From Sceloporus undulatus (Eukaryota; Chordata; Lepidosauria; Squamata; Phrynosomatidae), in NCBI RefSeq assembly GCF_019175285.1, contig NC_056527.1, positions 114,428,530-114,492,529 of the forward strand: 64,000 nt of DNA. Direction: 5' to 3'. The translations under genes and the position numbers were made by a program. Of this stretch, positions 44,271-55,599 are shown one piece after another; the first letter of the stretch is position 1, and each line of letters starts with the position of its first letter. Below the pieces are notes generated by a model. It was given only the letters and a program-made list of their open reading frames with translations, was not told where the DNA came from and ran no database searches.

Positions 44271-47200
44271 TCATTCATCCTTTTCCACTTTGATCTCCAC
44301 AAAAGAATTGAGGTCAGGGCAGAAGCTTTTGTGACTGGGAGGGTGAGGAGATGTGCCAGCCCTAGATTCATCCTCTTGAAAATGAGGGTTATAGAGATGA
44401 TGAGGCAGGAGCTGGACTTCAGCAGAGGGCAGACGATCCGAAGGTGTCCCATAAACCCGGTTAGCTTTGGTACCATGCTTTGAGTTGGCATCCAGTCGGT
44501 AACAGAGACGGGTGAGAGGAGCCGCACGGAATCGTGGGGGCCGTGCTACCCACACACCTGGCTCACTCATGCTGTCTTCCTCGTCTGACATGAGCTCCTC
44601 AGTTACACTTTGCCACATACACTGATCTTCAGGGCTTAGCATGCGTGCCATACCTGAACGGTTTGCGAAAAGCTAATGGTAAGACAAAAGAGGATGTTAA
44701 TTAGTTATCCTAAGAATATTATCTTTGCCTTCACCCTTGCAATTACTCACCCTGACTATCCTCACTGCTCTCACTTTGTCCTTTCAACAACTCCTCTATC
44801 ATGCTTTGTCATTTTTTCTTCCCCTAACGCTGGAGGACTACAGAATCTTGCCCACTCTCAGGCCTAGAGAACATACATTCTGTGGGCAGATTCCAAGGTT
44901 CCTATTAAGTAGTTGCATACTGCCCTGTCTTAAAAACCAGAACCTGCACCATGCATGTGTATAAACAGGTTAGCATTTGACAGGTTACCTGAGGAGCCAA
45001 TTTTGAAGTACTGTAGTAGAGAATAAGCACATACTCCACAAATAAGAGTTTATAATGCAAACCCTTCTTGGCAGCCAAGCACTGAAAACTCACTTGCTCA
45101 GACTGCTCCCCCCTCAAACCTCCATTTTGCTCCCCATTGTGAAGGAGAATCTCTACTGCTGCTGCAGGGAGATCTGAAATAGTGAGGCTTTAGTATAAGA
45201 CAGGTTTCATTTTTCTTTCCCTTTAAAGCAAGACTAGGAGTGTTTTGATAAATGAGACAGCAAAACAAGTGGGATACACACATAATGATCCAGTTTCTTG
45301 TTATTACATGGGTTTATTCTCCCCGGTTTCCCCCCTTTACTTTTAGGCTGGAGATAACCCTACTAAATTCAGTGGGACTTACTTCCATGCATATATGCAC
45401 TGGATGTGATAGCTAGGTGAGAAGCTAATTAGATGTAAGGGTTATCAGATAACATCATTTTTATCAACAGAATCATGTTCCCATCATATTTTTCTTTCTT
45501 ACATTGCAACCTTATAGCTATTTACTCAGAAGTCAGTTCAGTTTTCTTCAAGATGATTTCTACATCTTAATGAGATTGTAGCCTTTAAAAATGGACATTT
45601 AGTGATTAAGGACCTTCCTTGTTAAACCACCCATAAAGCATGCTTGATTTTGTACTAGCATCCCTATTTGCATTGATGGACTTTCTATAAAGAGAACTAC
45701 TACGGTCTTTTGATGCATGAGTGATCCAGAGGTGACTGGATTCTCTTTCTGTCAAATTTTTTTTTACTTTATTCTATTCATTAAACAAATTAATCACAAT
45801 TAAAACCTTTAATCTGAATAAATTTTAGCTAAAATGAATAAATAAATAAAGAATGAACGAATAAATAAATAAATTTTAGCTAAAATAAATTCCTTTGAAT
45901 TCTATTATCCCAAATAACAGTTTTAAAGAAGATTGCTATGTTAGTCTGTTTCAGCCTGAAAAGGAAAGTGGGTAGAAGTCTATGAAAGCCTATGCAAAAA
46001 TATACAAGTTAGACCCCTTATGCAATACAATTACTGTATAGTGCTATTATTCCACCTGAATTGCCATGGCTTAATTCTATGCAATCTTGGGATTTGTAGT
46101 TTGGTGATGCACTAGACGAGCTCTTCTGCTCAGAATTCTTAATATCCTTCCATAAACTACAGACCTTAGTATTCCATAGGATGAAATCATTAAAGATAAG
46201 GTGGAATCAACACACTGCAGAAATAGTCCAGTTTGAGATTGCTTGAACTGCCCTGGCTCAATGCTAAGGAATTCTAGCAACTATAGTTTTGTGAAACATT
46301 TAGCCGTCTCTGTCAGAGAACTGTCATGCCAAATGTACTACAATTCCCACCATTTACTAGCACTGAGTCAGGAGCGTTAAAAGTGGTAACAGTAATTCTC
46401 AACTGTTGATCTTACAGATGTTTTGACTTCAACAGAAGGCTCAGCCAGTGATCAGGGATTCTGGGAGCTGAAGTCCAAAACATCTGGCAGGCCAAAGGTT
46501 AAGACCTATGAGCTAGCAACAGAAGTGCAATGAGATTGCATCTAGTTTGAAGCGGTATGGTTAAAACCAGGGAGAGATTAATCTGAATATGTATGATTCA
46601 GACTAGTCCAAATAAGAATGGTTAAGATCAGTCAAAAATCAAATGTTATGGAATTCATAGTTAAGGAGTAAATTCTGTGTGTATTAATTAGAATCCTTGA
46701 GTTATTTAATATCTAAGCTTCGTTTAAATTACATTTTGTGTGAAGAAATTGATGGAATATATTTGTAGTGCTTTGTTATAATTTCATGACATTTGTAATT
46801 CCAACAGCAGGTGTTTGACAGAGGAAGTATACTTATTGCATTCAGGTTATTCCTTCATCTGGTAAAGAGAATGATGTTTCTTTGTATGATGGAGTGAGAA
46901 AATAGATGCAATTTCCTCTTCCCCATCAGTGTGATTTTTAATTTTTTTATTTGTTCCCAAATGTCCTGCAGTAAAACTGAGGGAGGGATGTGAGGAAACC
47001 CCCCAAAAACAGCTTTTCTGCAGATTTTGAAGCCTGTGTTCCTCTTGAGGTAACAAGCATGGAGAAATGCTCTTCAGTGTTGTCAAGTTGTGCCTTACCC
47101 GATAGCGTCTGCTGCGGAGTTTCTTCTCTTCCTTCTCCTTGAGCCCTTTGAAGGGGTTGAGAGAATTGCGATATTCACGTCGCTTGGTCAGAAAGTAGGC

Positions 47201-50200
47201 CACACAAGCACCTAATGGAACAAAAAGTGGACGTGAGGGTGATCACAAGCACTGAAACCAGGACACAGATTAATGAACAGAGGATATGACATGTATGCAT
47301 ATATAAACAACCAATTTATCAGTTGTCATCCATAAGATCCACAGAAAATGTCAAGAGATACAGCTCTTTTCAAAGCTAGAGAAAGTTTTCCCTTCAAAAT
47401 AATGTCCCCCTCCCCACCAGCAAAATGAAAATCTGTCTTTAAAAGAAGGGGAGGAACATGTTGAGGAAATGCTTCTATATTTTAAAATACTATATCAATA
47501 AAATCCAGAACTGAAATAGGTAAAGCATATATGTTCCTCTCCACTGTACCTTTTAGTTCTTTGTCAGTATAATTATGCTGATTTGATACCAATTCCTGCT
47601 TCAATTTTTCCAGCAAGAATTTCACTACAGAGATATTCCATGAAGATTTGATGCTACAAGAGAAAGATAAACACAAGAACAGCTGTCAGTACCTGGCACA
47701 CCCTGGAAATGTCACATTCTCTCCAGCAATATTTCTGACAGGTTAAACTACGGAATGGAAAGACAGCATACCAGGTTTCCCAGTTTTCAGTTATAGAATA
47801 TCACAATCCATTTTGTACACGTGTTTACCCAGAAGTTAATCCTACTGGTTCAAACGGAGCTTACACAGCATACACTTGTGCGTATTTATGTCTGAGTAGG
47901 CCTTTCTGAATCCCATCTAAATCAGACTAATGACCCTTTCACACTGCACAACTATAGCATTATGATTCCACTGTAACTGGAATGGCAACATCCTAAAGAA
48001 TAAAAACTATGGCAACATCCTAAAGAATCCCAGGATTTGCAGTTTAGGGAGAGGCATTTAGAGTTCTCAGCCAGACAGCTCCAGTGCCTCACCAAACTAC
48101 AGATCTCAAAATTGCATAAGATGTTGCCATGGCAGTTTAAGCAGAATCATACTGCTATCACTGTGTAGTGTAAAAAGGCCCTTACTTGCAAGTAGGTCTG
48201 CATAGGATTATCCATTATAACTATGACTTCTTGGCTTTGGAGTTATTAATGTTAAGGTCCTCCCGCCATCCTAACTGTCATGCCCTGATCTCAGAGAGAG
48301 GGGAGAAGAAGCAGGCACAGTTCCATCATTCCTAGGCCCAGAAGCAAATGAAAGACCCTCCCTCTATCCCAACTGTCCTATTAATAATTGTAACCCTCAC
48401 TTTACCTTCCTGAGCTGTCCAAAGGGCTCTTGTCCCACCCTCCAAATAGCTACCCTCTCCTCTTTATGTCTACAATTGCCTTGCAGAACATAATGCTACC
48501 TCTCATTTTGAAACCTAACATTTTCACAATGCCTTTGGCACAACCTCCTGGTCCCAATGTTCTACTGTGGCCTTTCCAAGAGTCAGAATAACAGACTACA
48601 AGTCTCATCTCCCTACCCAGTATAGCTATCCTGGGTGAGGATGGTGGAAGATGTTATCCAACACACCTGAAGATCAGTAGGCTAGAAAGACTGTGCTACC
48701 ATAACTCTGCATACATCTGTGCAATTGAAATGTTACCCCAACCCCGTTCTTCTCCATTCTTTTCTGTCTTTCCTGTGTTACATTACAGACTGTACACCTC
48801 AGAAGACAGAGATGTGTCCTCTTTTAGTTTATAAAGTGTTATGAGCATAGAAGGTGCATACCTCCAACTGTCCCAGTTTGCAGGGAGAGTCCCCATGAAT
48901 GCTCTGTTAGGAGTTATTCACACTGTGAAAATAATCCAGGATGAATCCGCGTTGAATCTCCATTGTTCACACACATACCGAATGCACCTGATTAAGGGTT
49001 TTTTGGGGGGGAGGGGGGAGCTGCCTAAAAACACTTAATCGGGATAATTGATATCAGGTTTCCCCCAGAGTTTTAAAAAAATATCTGCATCGTCAATAGC
49101 GTGACTAACTGATGCGAATAGACCTGAATAGATCCAAGATAAAATGCTGCATGTCTTGAACGTGTTCCGAATGCATTCGCATCATTGACTCCATCTTTAT
49201 TCGAATGCTTGCAAGTGTGAGCAACCGTACTTGCAGAGGTGCACACTGATGTGATTCCATAGTGTGAATTACAGACCCAGAATGTGTGAGTTGATTTGCA
49301 TCCTTGCGCTAAAAAACAACATCTGAATGACCCCTCAGTCCACTTTTTCAGCTACTTTTAAAATGTCCCTGTTTCTGTCTCCTCCTTCTGCTTTCCCCCT
49401 TTGACCTCACCTTACTTCAGTTGCTGTATTTTGCACTGTTAATTCAACAGGTGGAAGATGAGAACAGGGATCTTGCACTTCTCAGTAGACTCAGGCAAAA
49501 GCAAACAGCTAAAGTCTTTCCTAACTTGTCTGTTCTTCCTCATTGATATTTTTTGCCATATTGACCACACTCTGATGTTGCTTAGCCATATATATCCATT
49601 TTCTATTGTGAAATATTAGAAGGTATGAAGGTGCTATATATACAGTAGGAGTAATAGTAATAAATACTAAATAAACATTAATGGTAATTCATGCAGAGGG
49701 GATCTTGTAGCACCTTTGAGACTAACTGTGTGAAAGAAGTTGTAACATAAGCTTTCATAGGAAGTAGATCATTTCTATGATGAAAGCTTATGCTATACCT
49801 TCTTTTGAGCAGTTAGTCTCAAAGGTACTACAAGACCCCTTTGCATATTAACAGTAGCAGTAAATAGAAACAATAAAGTGAACCTGACTGATGTTGTACT
49901 ACATACCTGCCCAGAGATAAGTGCCATTTAACTTAGCTGGGCTTACTAATGAGTAGACATCTGTAGAACCCTTTGTGAATGATAATAATGTGGAAAGCTG
50001 GAGTGTAGGCTACTGGGATTCCTTTTAGTAAGAACCTAGTTTCCCTGATTAAGAGAGGAGAGGTATGCTATACTTTTACTGCTTAAGCAGAAAAGACAAT
50101 TTTGAACCGTTTAGCCTCTCTTCCCACTACAACAAAATGAAGAAGTCATACCTATTGCAGTCCTCCTTTCTGTACTATTGTTGGAAATGTGAGAAATTTA

Positions 50201-52325
50201 TTCCTTATCAAGTCAAATAATCTGGACCAGAACTCACCTCTCAGAGCCATCAAATCTCTTATCATTGGTGACATGGTTGTGAACGTTGTGGACCAGTTTC
50301 TGAAAGAGTTAACAAAAACATGACAGAAAAGACCAACGATCCTCAGCATTAATTTCTATAACCCCTAAAAATATTCAAACAAAGCAGCCCTGGCTCTATA
50401 ACATTAATTAAAATTAGCCCAGAGTGTCTGAAATACTGATTCTGTGCCAAATTCCTTGCAGGACACAAACTACTCCCATGAGTAAACTATGCAAGGCAAC
50501 TTACTGAAAGCACTAGATCCCTCTTGCGTCTCGCGTTCTTCTGTCCACTGCTTCGGCTTCTAGAAGGAAGACTCGCAAAGCCCAAAGAGAACCGTGGCTC
50601 CCCATGCATGGACTCCTCCAATGTGGTGCTGTTGGGGGACACCTCTGCACAGGAGAGAGAATCATCCAGTGACTGTAGGGCTGACTGGTGAGGGGTAGGA
50701 GAAGTAGGTGCAGCATAGACCCGTTGCATGGAGGCTTCCCCAGAGGGAGACTCTTCTGCTACCTGAGAAGGAGACAAAGACTTTACCATCTCCTTCCAAT
50801 AGACCCCATGGCAGCAAATCCACCTCTGAGTATTATTTGCCTAAGAAAATCCTATGAAACTCATGGGATTGCCATAAGTCCTCAGGCAATTTGACGGCAA
50901 CATTCTCCTCCCCATTTCTGTATCTGTTTCAGGGTGCATCTAATCTGTAGAAATAATGCAGTTTGACGCCACTTTAAGTGCTGTAGCTCCATCTCATGGA
51001 ATACTGGGATTTGTAGTTTTACAAAGGCTTTGGCCTTCTCTGTCAAATAATGCTTTGTAGTCACAAAACTACACATTCAAGTATTCTGTACACTGGAGAC
51101 ATGGCAGTTAAAGTGGTGCCAAACTGCATTATTTCTACAGTGTAGATACCCCCTCAATCTGTAACCACCATATCTTAAAACACAAATTAACTCATCCCTG
51201 CCCTGCTACTATCCCTAAAGTCCCCCTAATCTTCCCAGGTAATTTTCACAAAAGCCTGGTAAAGGAGATGGTTTTTTTAAAAAATGAAATTGATCTGCAT
51301 TGCAAATGTAAAACCTACAACGGCCAGGAGATATATTTGATGTTAAAGCCTCTTTTTATCTCTCATTGACAAAATTCAAACTGGGCTCAAATTGCAGAAG
51401 AGGCTCAAAGGCATATTTTTTTAAAGGCCTCATTGCTGAAAACATTTTAGCACTATGGCTGGAACGTCCTTCCAACCCAAACCTTGCCAATGCCACTTAA
51501 ATCACCCTCAGCCATTCCAGCCTGAATCCCATACCAGCCTTGGGATAATATAGACACAGACGCATATACTTTTTAGCTCTTGCCATGGCCCCTCAACCCC
51601 AGGCCACAACAGCGGCGCAAAGCTTGGCATGACTCCCAGAATGCCTCTCTCTTGAGCAGGTCGTTGGCAGGGAAGGCGAGAGATGCCATCAAATATTCAT
51701 GATGCCATCTGCGCCTGACCGGAGGGACCTGGGGATTGTGTGAGTTTTGTGGGGTGGGAGGGCAAAGAAGGCCCTAAATCTTCAACCTACGCACCCCGCC
51801 AGTTCCCAGCTGCACAGGCGAAAAACCCAAGTGTCCCGGTGGCCCTGCCGCCGCCGCCGCTCCCAGTTGTCTCAGTTCTTCAATGACCACCTGGACACCA
51901 TTTCGGAAGCCTTCCGCCTCTTGTTCCTCCTCGTCTTCGCCTTCCTCATCCTCTTGGCGCTCTTCAGGAGGGCACTGAGGGCTGGTTTTGAGGGTAGGGG
52001 GTGTCCCCTGGCGTAGGGCTCCCACATCCTCCTCCAGGCGTTTCAAGGCTTCGTTGTTGGCCTTCGCCAAACCCAGCGCCACCTCCGCAAGGCTCACCGC
52101 TTTTTCCACACGTTGGTAGATAATGTGGAGGAGCTGGTCCGAAGACTGTACCGCCAACCCAGTTCCTGTAACCGTTATGGGGGTACATGGTGGGGATGGC
52201 GGTGGTGGAGGTGGTGGCGGTGGTGCTGTTGTTTGAGCTCCTGGCTCTTGCTTGCAAGTACAGCAGCAACATTTTCCGTCTTTGGCATTGGGAGGGGAAA
52301 ACAAGATGGTGGCACTGAAGGACAT
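44271..52325 (-). CDS. C14orf93: C14orf93 orthologue, uncharacterised nuclear-type protein
   Basis: This is the orthologue of human C14orf93, a protein without a settled biochemical role. Coding exons from 5' to 3' are 51795-52325, 50505-50762, 50238-50299, 47550-47653, 47099-47211 and 44271-44672 (with the stop). They join in phase into 489 residues against about 538 in human. The start is MSFSATILFSPP, as in human. A poly-proline run (about residues 35-46) and an acidic run (about 130-145) follow. The conserved half begins at GQKNARRKRDLVLS and continues through SSWNISVVKFLLEKL, ACVAYFLTKRREYRNSL and KLRSRRYR to the C-terminal EIKVEKDE. The middle region between the acidic run and the basic GQKN segment is shorter than in human. 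The donor of exon 1 (GTGCGT at 51794) is a little weak but keeps the frame. 5' UTR exons probably lie upstream towards 55600-56000. Confidence 0.95.
45350..45600. repeat. Old dispersed repeat with TTACTTC/ACTCAGAAGT arms
   Basis: AGTGGGACTTACTTCCATGC and TATTTACTCAGAAGTCAGTT are inverted versions of one motif, and similar pieces occur at 47815-47900 and 49905-49970. This resembles an ancient fold-back or LINE-derived family; classification is uncertain. Confidence 0.4.
46035..46205. mobile_element. Fold-back MITE, variant of family A
   Basis: The arms carry GAATTGCCATGGCTTAATTC and ACAGACCTTAGTATTCCATA. It is eroded and abuts another copy. Confidence 0.55.
46206..46395. mobile_element. Fold-back MITE, family A
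   Basis: The segments ACACTGCAGAAATAG, TGCTTGAACTGCCCTGGCTC and CACTGAGTCAGGAGCGTTAA mark the two arms. It lies in C14orf93 intron 5. Confidence 0.75.
47932..48183. mobile_element. Fold-back MITE, variant of family A
   Basis: It starts CCCTTTCACACTGCACAACT and ends GTGTAGTGTAAAAAGGCCC. The inner arms have GGCAACATCCTAAAGAAT and GTTGCCATGGCAGTTTAAGC. A short internal duplication (GGCAACATCCTAAAGAA twice) is present. Confidence 0.75.
48184..48905. other. C14orf93 intron 3, no feature seen
   Basis: This is unique-looking intron sequence without exon or repeat likeness. Confidence 0.45.
48908..49337. mobile_element. Putative DNA transposon MITE, about 430 bp
   Basis: The left end reads AGGAGTTATTCACACTGTG and the right end, on the other strand, AGGGGTCATTCAGATGTTG, a 19-bp inverted match with several differences. 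There is no coding frame. The family is not recognised. Confidence 0.45.
49691..49846. mobile_element. Short fold-back element, family E
   Basis: The arms ATGCAGAGGGGATCTTGTAG and CTACAAGACCCCTTTGCAT enclose a second inverted pair (AAGCTTTCAT/ATGAAAGCTT). It is 156 bp long and lies in C14orf93 intron 3. Confidence 0.75.
50812..50885 (+). mobile_element. tRNA-derived SINE, short 3' fragment
   Basis: TTGCCTAAGAAAATCCTATG and TTGCCATAAGTC match the SINE 3' half. It lies just upstream of C14orf93 exon 2. Confidence 0.5.
50934..51153. mobile_element. Fold-back MITE, family A
   Basis: GTAGAAATAATGCAGTTTGA and GCATTATTTCTACAGTGTAG form the outer arms. It is well preserved, in C14orf93 intron 1. 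Confidence 0.88.
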
Positions 52326-52532
52326 GACAGTCCAGGACCTTATGCGCAAGCCTGTGTGTTTCTCAGCTAGAGTCGTCAAGAAGGCTTCTCTTCTTTCAAG
52401 TGTTCATGCATAGTAGCATTAGGGACAGATATACTGAAGTAAAATAGTAATTAAGGAAAATCACAGTTTACTGTATATACTCATGTATAGGTCTAGAAAT
52501 TTAGGTCAAAGAAATTGACCCAAAAAAGCCAA

Positions 52533-52756
52533 GGGCCCAAACAGACAGGCCAAAATAAAGCTGCTTCAGGTCACTTTGGAGGTATGCTGTTTAAATGACA
52601 CACACATCTTAAGAAGCCAGAAGCTGCACCAAAGCTGCGCTCCAGTCCTCAGGACTGGAGCATGGCTTTGATGCGGCTTCCGGTCTCATAGGACACATGC
52701 ATCATCTAAACAGCATACTTCCAAAGTGACTCGAAGCAGCTTTATTTTGCTCTGGC
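52533..52756. mobile_element. Fold-back MITE, family B
   Basis: It runs from GGGCCCAAACAGACAGGCC to TTTATTTTGCTCTGGCCTG, with inverted arms around CAGTCCTCAGGACTGG. It joins directly to a second family B copy. Confidence 0.85.
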
Positions 52757-52987
52757 CTGTTACAGACAGCCAAAATAAAGCTGCTTCGAGTCACTTTGGA
52801 GGTATGGTATTTCAATGATGCATGAATCCTAAGAGTCTGGAAGCTTCACCAAAGCTGCACTCCAGTCCTTAGGACTGGAGCGTGGCTTTGGTGCGGCCTT
52901 TGGACTCTTAGGACGCATGTATCATTGAAATACCATACCTCCAAAGTGACTCAAAGCAGCTTTATTTTGGCTGTCTGTAACAGGCCT
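52757..52987. mobile_element. Fold-back MITE, family B, second copy
   Basis: The ends GGCCTGTTACAGACAGCC (from 52754, shared with the neighbour) and GGCTGTCTGTAACAGGCC are a perfect inverted pair. The arms have TCACTTTGGAGGTATGGTAT and its complement around CAGTCCTTAGGACTGG. Confidence 0.88.
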
Positions 52988-53083
52988 CTGTCTGTTCAGT
53001 CTCTGAGTCAATTTATCGACAAGTCAATTTAATCTTAATAATTATTTAAAAGGAGCCATCTCCTGGTGAAAAGCAAGAGCATA

Positions 53084-53337
53084 CAGTGGTGCCTCGGGTT
53101 ACGAAAGTAATTCGTTCCGCGGCCGCTTTCGTAACCCGAAAAGCCTTCGTAAGCCGAATTGCCATAGGCGCTAATGGGGAAAAGCCGCGTTTCGTGCGAA
53201 AAAGCGCCGAAAAGCACCAAAAATTTTCTTCGTAACCCGAAAATACATTCGTAACCCGGAACAATGATTTCCAATGGGATTTTTTCGTATCCCGAAAATT
53301 TCGTAACCTGGGTATTTCGTATCCCGAGGTACCACTG
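53084..53337. mobile_element. Mariner/pogo-like MITE with TA target duplication
   Basis: The inverted ends are CAGTGGTGCCTCGG and CAGTGGTACCTCGG (reverse strand), flanked by TA on both sides (53082-53083, 53338-53339). The interior is CpG-rich with many GTAACCCGAAAA repeats, so it is young. Length is 254 bp, no transposase. Confidence 0.85.
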
Positions 53338-53594
53338 TAATATGTGAAAAACCGACAACCTCTACTCTCTCATCCATCCAGTCTTAAGAGTAAGCACAAA
53401 GAGTTATGTCTGCTGGAATTTTGTAAGTTCTTTGACATTGTTTTGCTTTGTTTCATCCTTTAGATCCTTTGCTATATTGCCCCTAAATTTTACCTTCGAC
53501 TTATCTACGGGTCATAGCAAAAAAACGTAATTTTGGTCCCAAAACTTGCCCTTGAATTATACATGAGGACGAGGTCGACTTATAGTCAAGTCTA

Positions 53595-53824
53595 CAGTGA
53601 GCCCTCCTTATCCATGGATTTTTTAATCCATGGATTCAAGCATCCACAGCTTGAAAATATTTTAAAAAATTATAAATTCCAAGTAGCAAAACTTGATTTT
53701 CCATTTTATATAAAGGACACCATTTTGCTGTGCCATTGTATTTAATGGGAATTGAGCATCCACGGATTTTGTTGTCCACGGAGGGTCCTGGAACCAAACC
53801 CCAGCAGATAGCAAGGGTCCACTG
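53595..53824. mobile_element. Tigger-like MITE with TA target duplication
   Basis: The ends CAGTGAGCCCTCC and GGGTCCACTG are flanked by TA at 53593-53594 and 53825-53826. The inner motifs AATCCATGGATTCAAGCATC and GGTTTGGTTCCAGG (reverse) are typical of TcMar-Tigger non-autonomous elements. It sits exactly at the end of the family F copy. Confidence 0.8.
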
Positions 53825-53837
53825 TATATGTTTAAAA

Positions 53838-54042
53838 TGAGAGTCAGTGTTGTATAATGGTTTGAGCAGTGGATGATGGCTCTGACTGGAAACCAAGATC
53901 TGAATCCCAGCTTGGCCATGTAAACCCATTGGGTGACCTTAGGCAAGTCACATGCTTGTAATCCGCCTTGATTCCTTTGGGAAAAGGCGGAATATAAATA
54001 CATATCAATAAATTATATTATTATTATTATTATTATTATTAC

Positions 54043-54092
<50 letters not shown>

Positions 54093-54230
54093 CTATCCTC
54101 AGAGGACGGCAACAGCAACGGCAACCCCACACTGAAGAAACTTGCAAGAAAACGCTGTGATAGGTTCCCCTTATGGTGGCCATAAGTCAGGAATGATTTG
54201 AAGGCACACAACAACAACAACAACAACCAA
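53838..54230 (+). mobile_element. tRNA-derived SINE split by a LINE tail
   Basis: The SINE head (GTGTTGTATAATGGTTTGAG to GGCAAGTCACATGC) and its 3' half (54089-54230, ending in an ACA repeat) flank 53956-54088, an L2-type 3' end (TTGTAATCCGCCTTGATTCC) with a long ATT run. Confidence 0.8.
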
Positions 54231-54605
54231 GTGTGATGTGAGAGCGCTGGACTACGACTTTGGAGGCCAGGGCTGCATCTGCACTGCAAAAATAAAGCAG
54301 TTTTGACATTGCTTTAACTGCCATGGCTCAATGCTACAGAAATGTGGAGTTTGTAGTTTTATGAGCTATTTAGCCTTCCCTGTCACAGCACTCTGGTGTC
54401 ACAATTGGCTACAAATCCCATGATTCCATAGCACTGAGCCACAGCAGTTGAAGTGGAGTCAAGCTACATTATTTCTGAAGTGCAGGGTTCGAATCTGGAC
54501 TTGGAAACCCACTGGGTGACCTTGGGCAAGCCACACTCTCAGCCCCTGAAAACTCCATTATAGTGTTGCTATGAACTGGAAACAAACCGAAGGCGCACAA
54601 CGTTC
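54231..54605 (+). mobile_element. tRNA-derived SINE split by a family A MITE
   Basis: The head (54231-54270, AGCGCTGGACTACGAC) and the rest (54486-54605, GGTTCGAATCTGGACTTGG, GGGCAAGCCACACTCTCAGC) flank the MITE at 54271-54485. Confidence 0.8.
54271..54485. mobile_element. Fold-back MITE, family A
   Basis: It runs from GGCTGCATCTGCACTGCAA to TTATTTCTGAAGTGCAG. Because it splits the B box of a SINE, it was clearly mobile after that SINE landed. Confidence 0.85.
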
Positions 54606-54614
54606 TGCTTCATT

Positions 54615-55480
54615 CATAGAATAATTAATCTATAAATAAACAAATAAATACGATTTTAATTGGATAAATCAAACATTTATTAAAATAATTAAATAAATTA
54701 AACTACAGTATTTATAATTGAAAATAATTATTAATAAATAAAAACGATTAATAACAAGAGGAACCTAGTACTTGCAGTGTGTGTGTTTGTACATTAAGAG
54801 GGGATAAATTATTGATAATTACAGTAAAATATAAATTTTAGAGAAATTAAACATTTAATAAAATAATTAAACTATTGATAATTAAAAATATTTATTAATA
54901 AAAATGATTAATAAGAGGAACCTAGTCTTTGCAGTGTGTTCTTGCACATGAGAGGCAATAAACTATTGATAATTAAAAATATAAATTAATATATTTATGA
55001 TAAATTAATAAATTATATAAATTATATAAACTGAACATTTACTAAAATAATTAAATAAGTTAAACTATTGATAATTAAAAATACTTATTAATAAAGATGA
55101 TTAATTACAAGAGAAACCTAGTCCTTACAGTGTGTGTGGTTTTGCAGATTAAGAGGCAATAAACTATTGATAATTAAAAATATAAATTAATAAATTGTAT
55201 AAATTACATAAATTAAATGTTTACTAAATTAATTAAATAAATCAAACCATTGTTAATTAAAATTATTTAATACATAAATAATTTTAATTATCAATTATTA
55301 GTTATTAATAAATAACGATTCATAACAAGAGGAACCTATTCTTTGCTGTGTGTTTTTACGCATTAAGAGGGGATAAACTATTGATAAATAAAAAAATATT
55401 TATTAATAAATAAAGATGATTAATAACAAGAGGAATCTAGTCCTTGCAGTGTGTGTTTGTTTGTTTGTGTTTACACATAA
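54615..55480. repeat. AT-rich complex tandem repeat upstream of C14orf93
   Basis: The phrase AAGAGGAACCTAGT recurs at about 54756, 54912, 55109, 55326 and 55428, each followed by a GCAGTGTGTGT-like segment and runs of TTAATAAATAA. Unit spacing varies (about 156, 197, 217 and 102 bp). No gene seen. Confidence 0.85.
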
Positions 55481-55599
55481 AGAGGCGTGCTTTTTTATTT
55501 ATTTAAAACCCCTATTATTCCTTAATTCCTTAAAGGAATAAACATCTTAAAACGCGCCATTAAAAAACATTTCGTTTCTCAGAGGTTATGCAAAAAAGG

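Larger units (their letters stand above)
52468..53594. mobile_element. Family F MITE, host of several later insertions
   Basis: The left end is CTGTATATACTCATGTATAGG and the right end CGACTTATAGTCAAGTCTA. The body matches 27136-27835 (for example GGTGAAAAGCAAGAGCATA). It is broken by 52533-52987 (two family B elements) and by 53084-53337 (a TA-flanked MITE). Confidence 0.7.

Noticed and set aside
51774-52379. Start of C14orf93 at an upstream ATG (52379)
   Set aside because: The human protein starts at MSFSATILFSPP, which matches the ATG at 52325; the upstream part has no likeness and probably includes an acceptor site.
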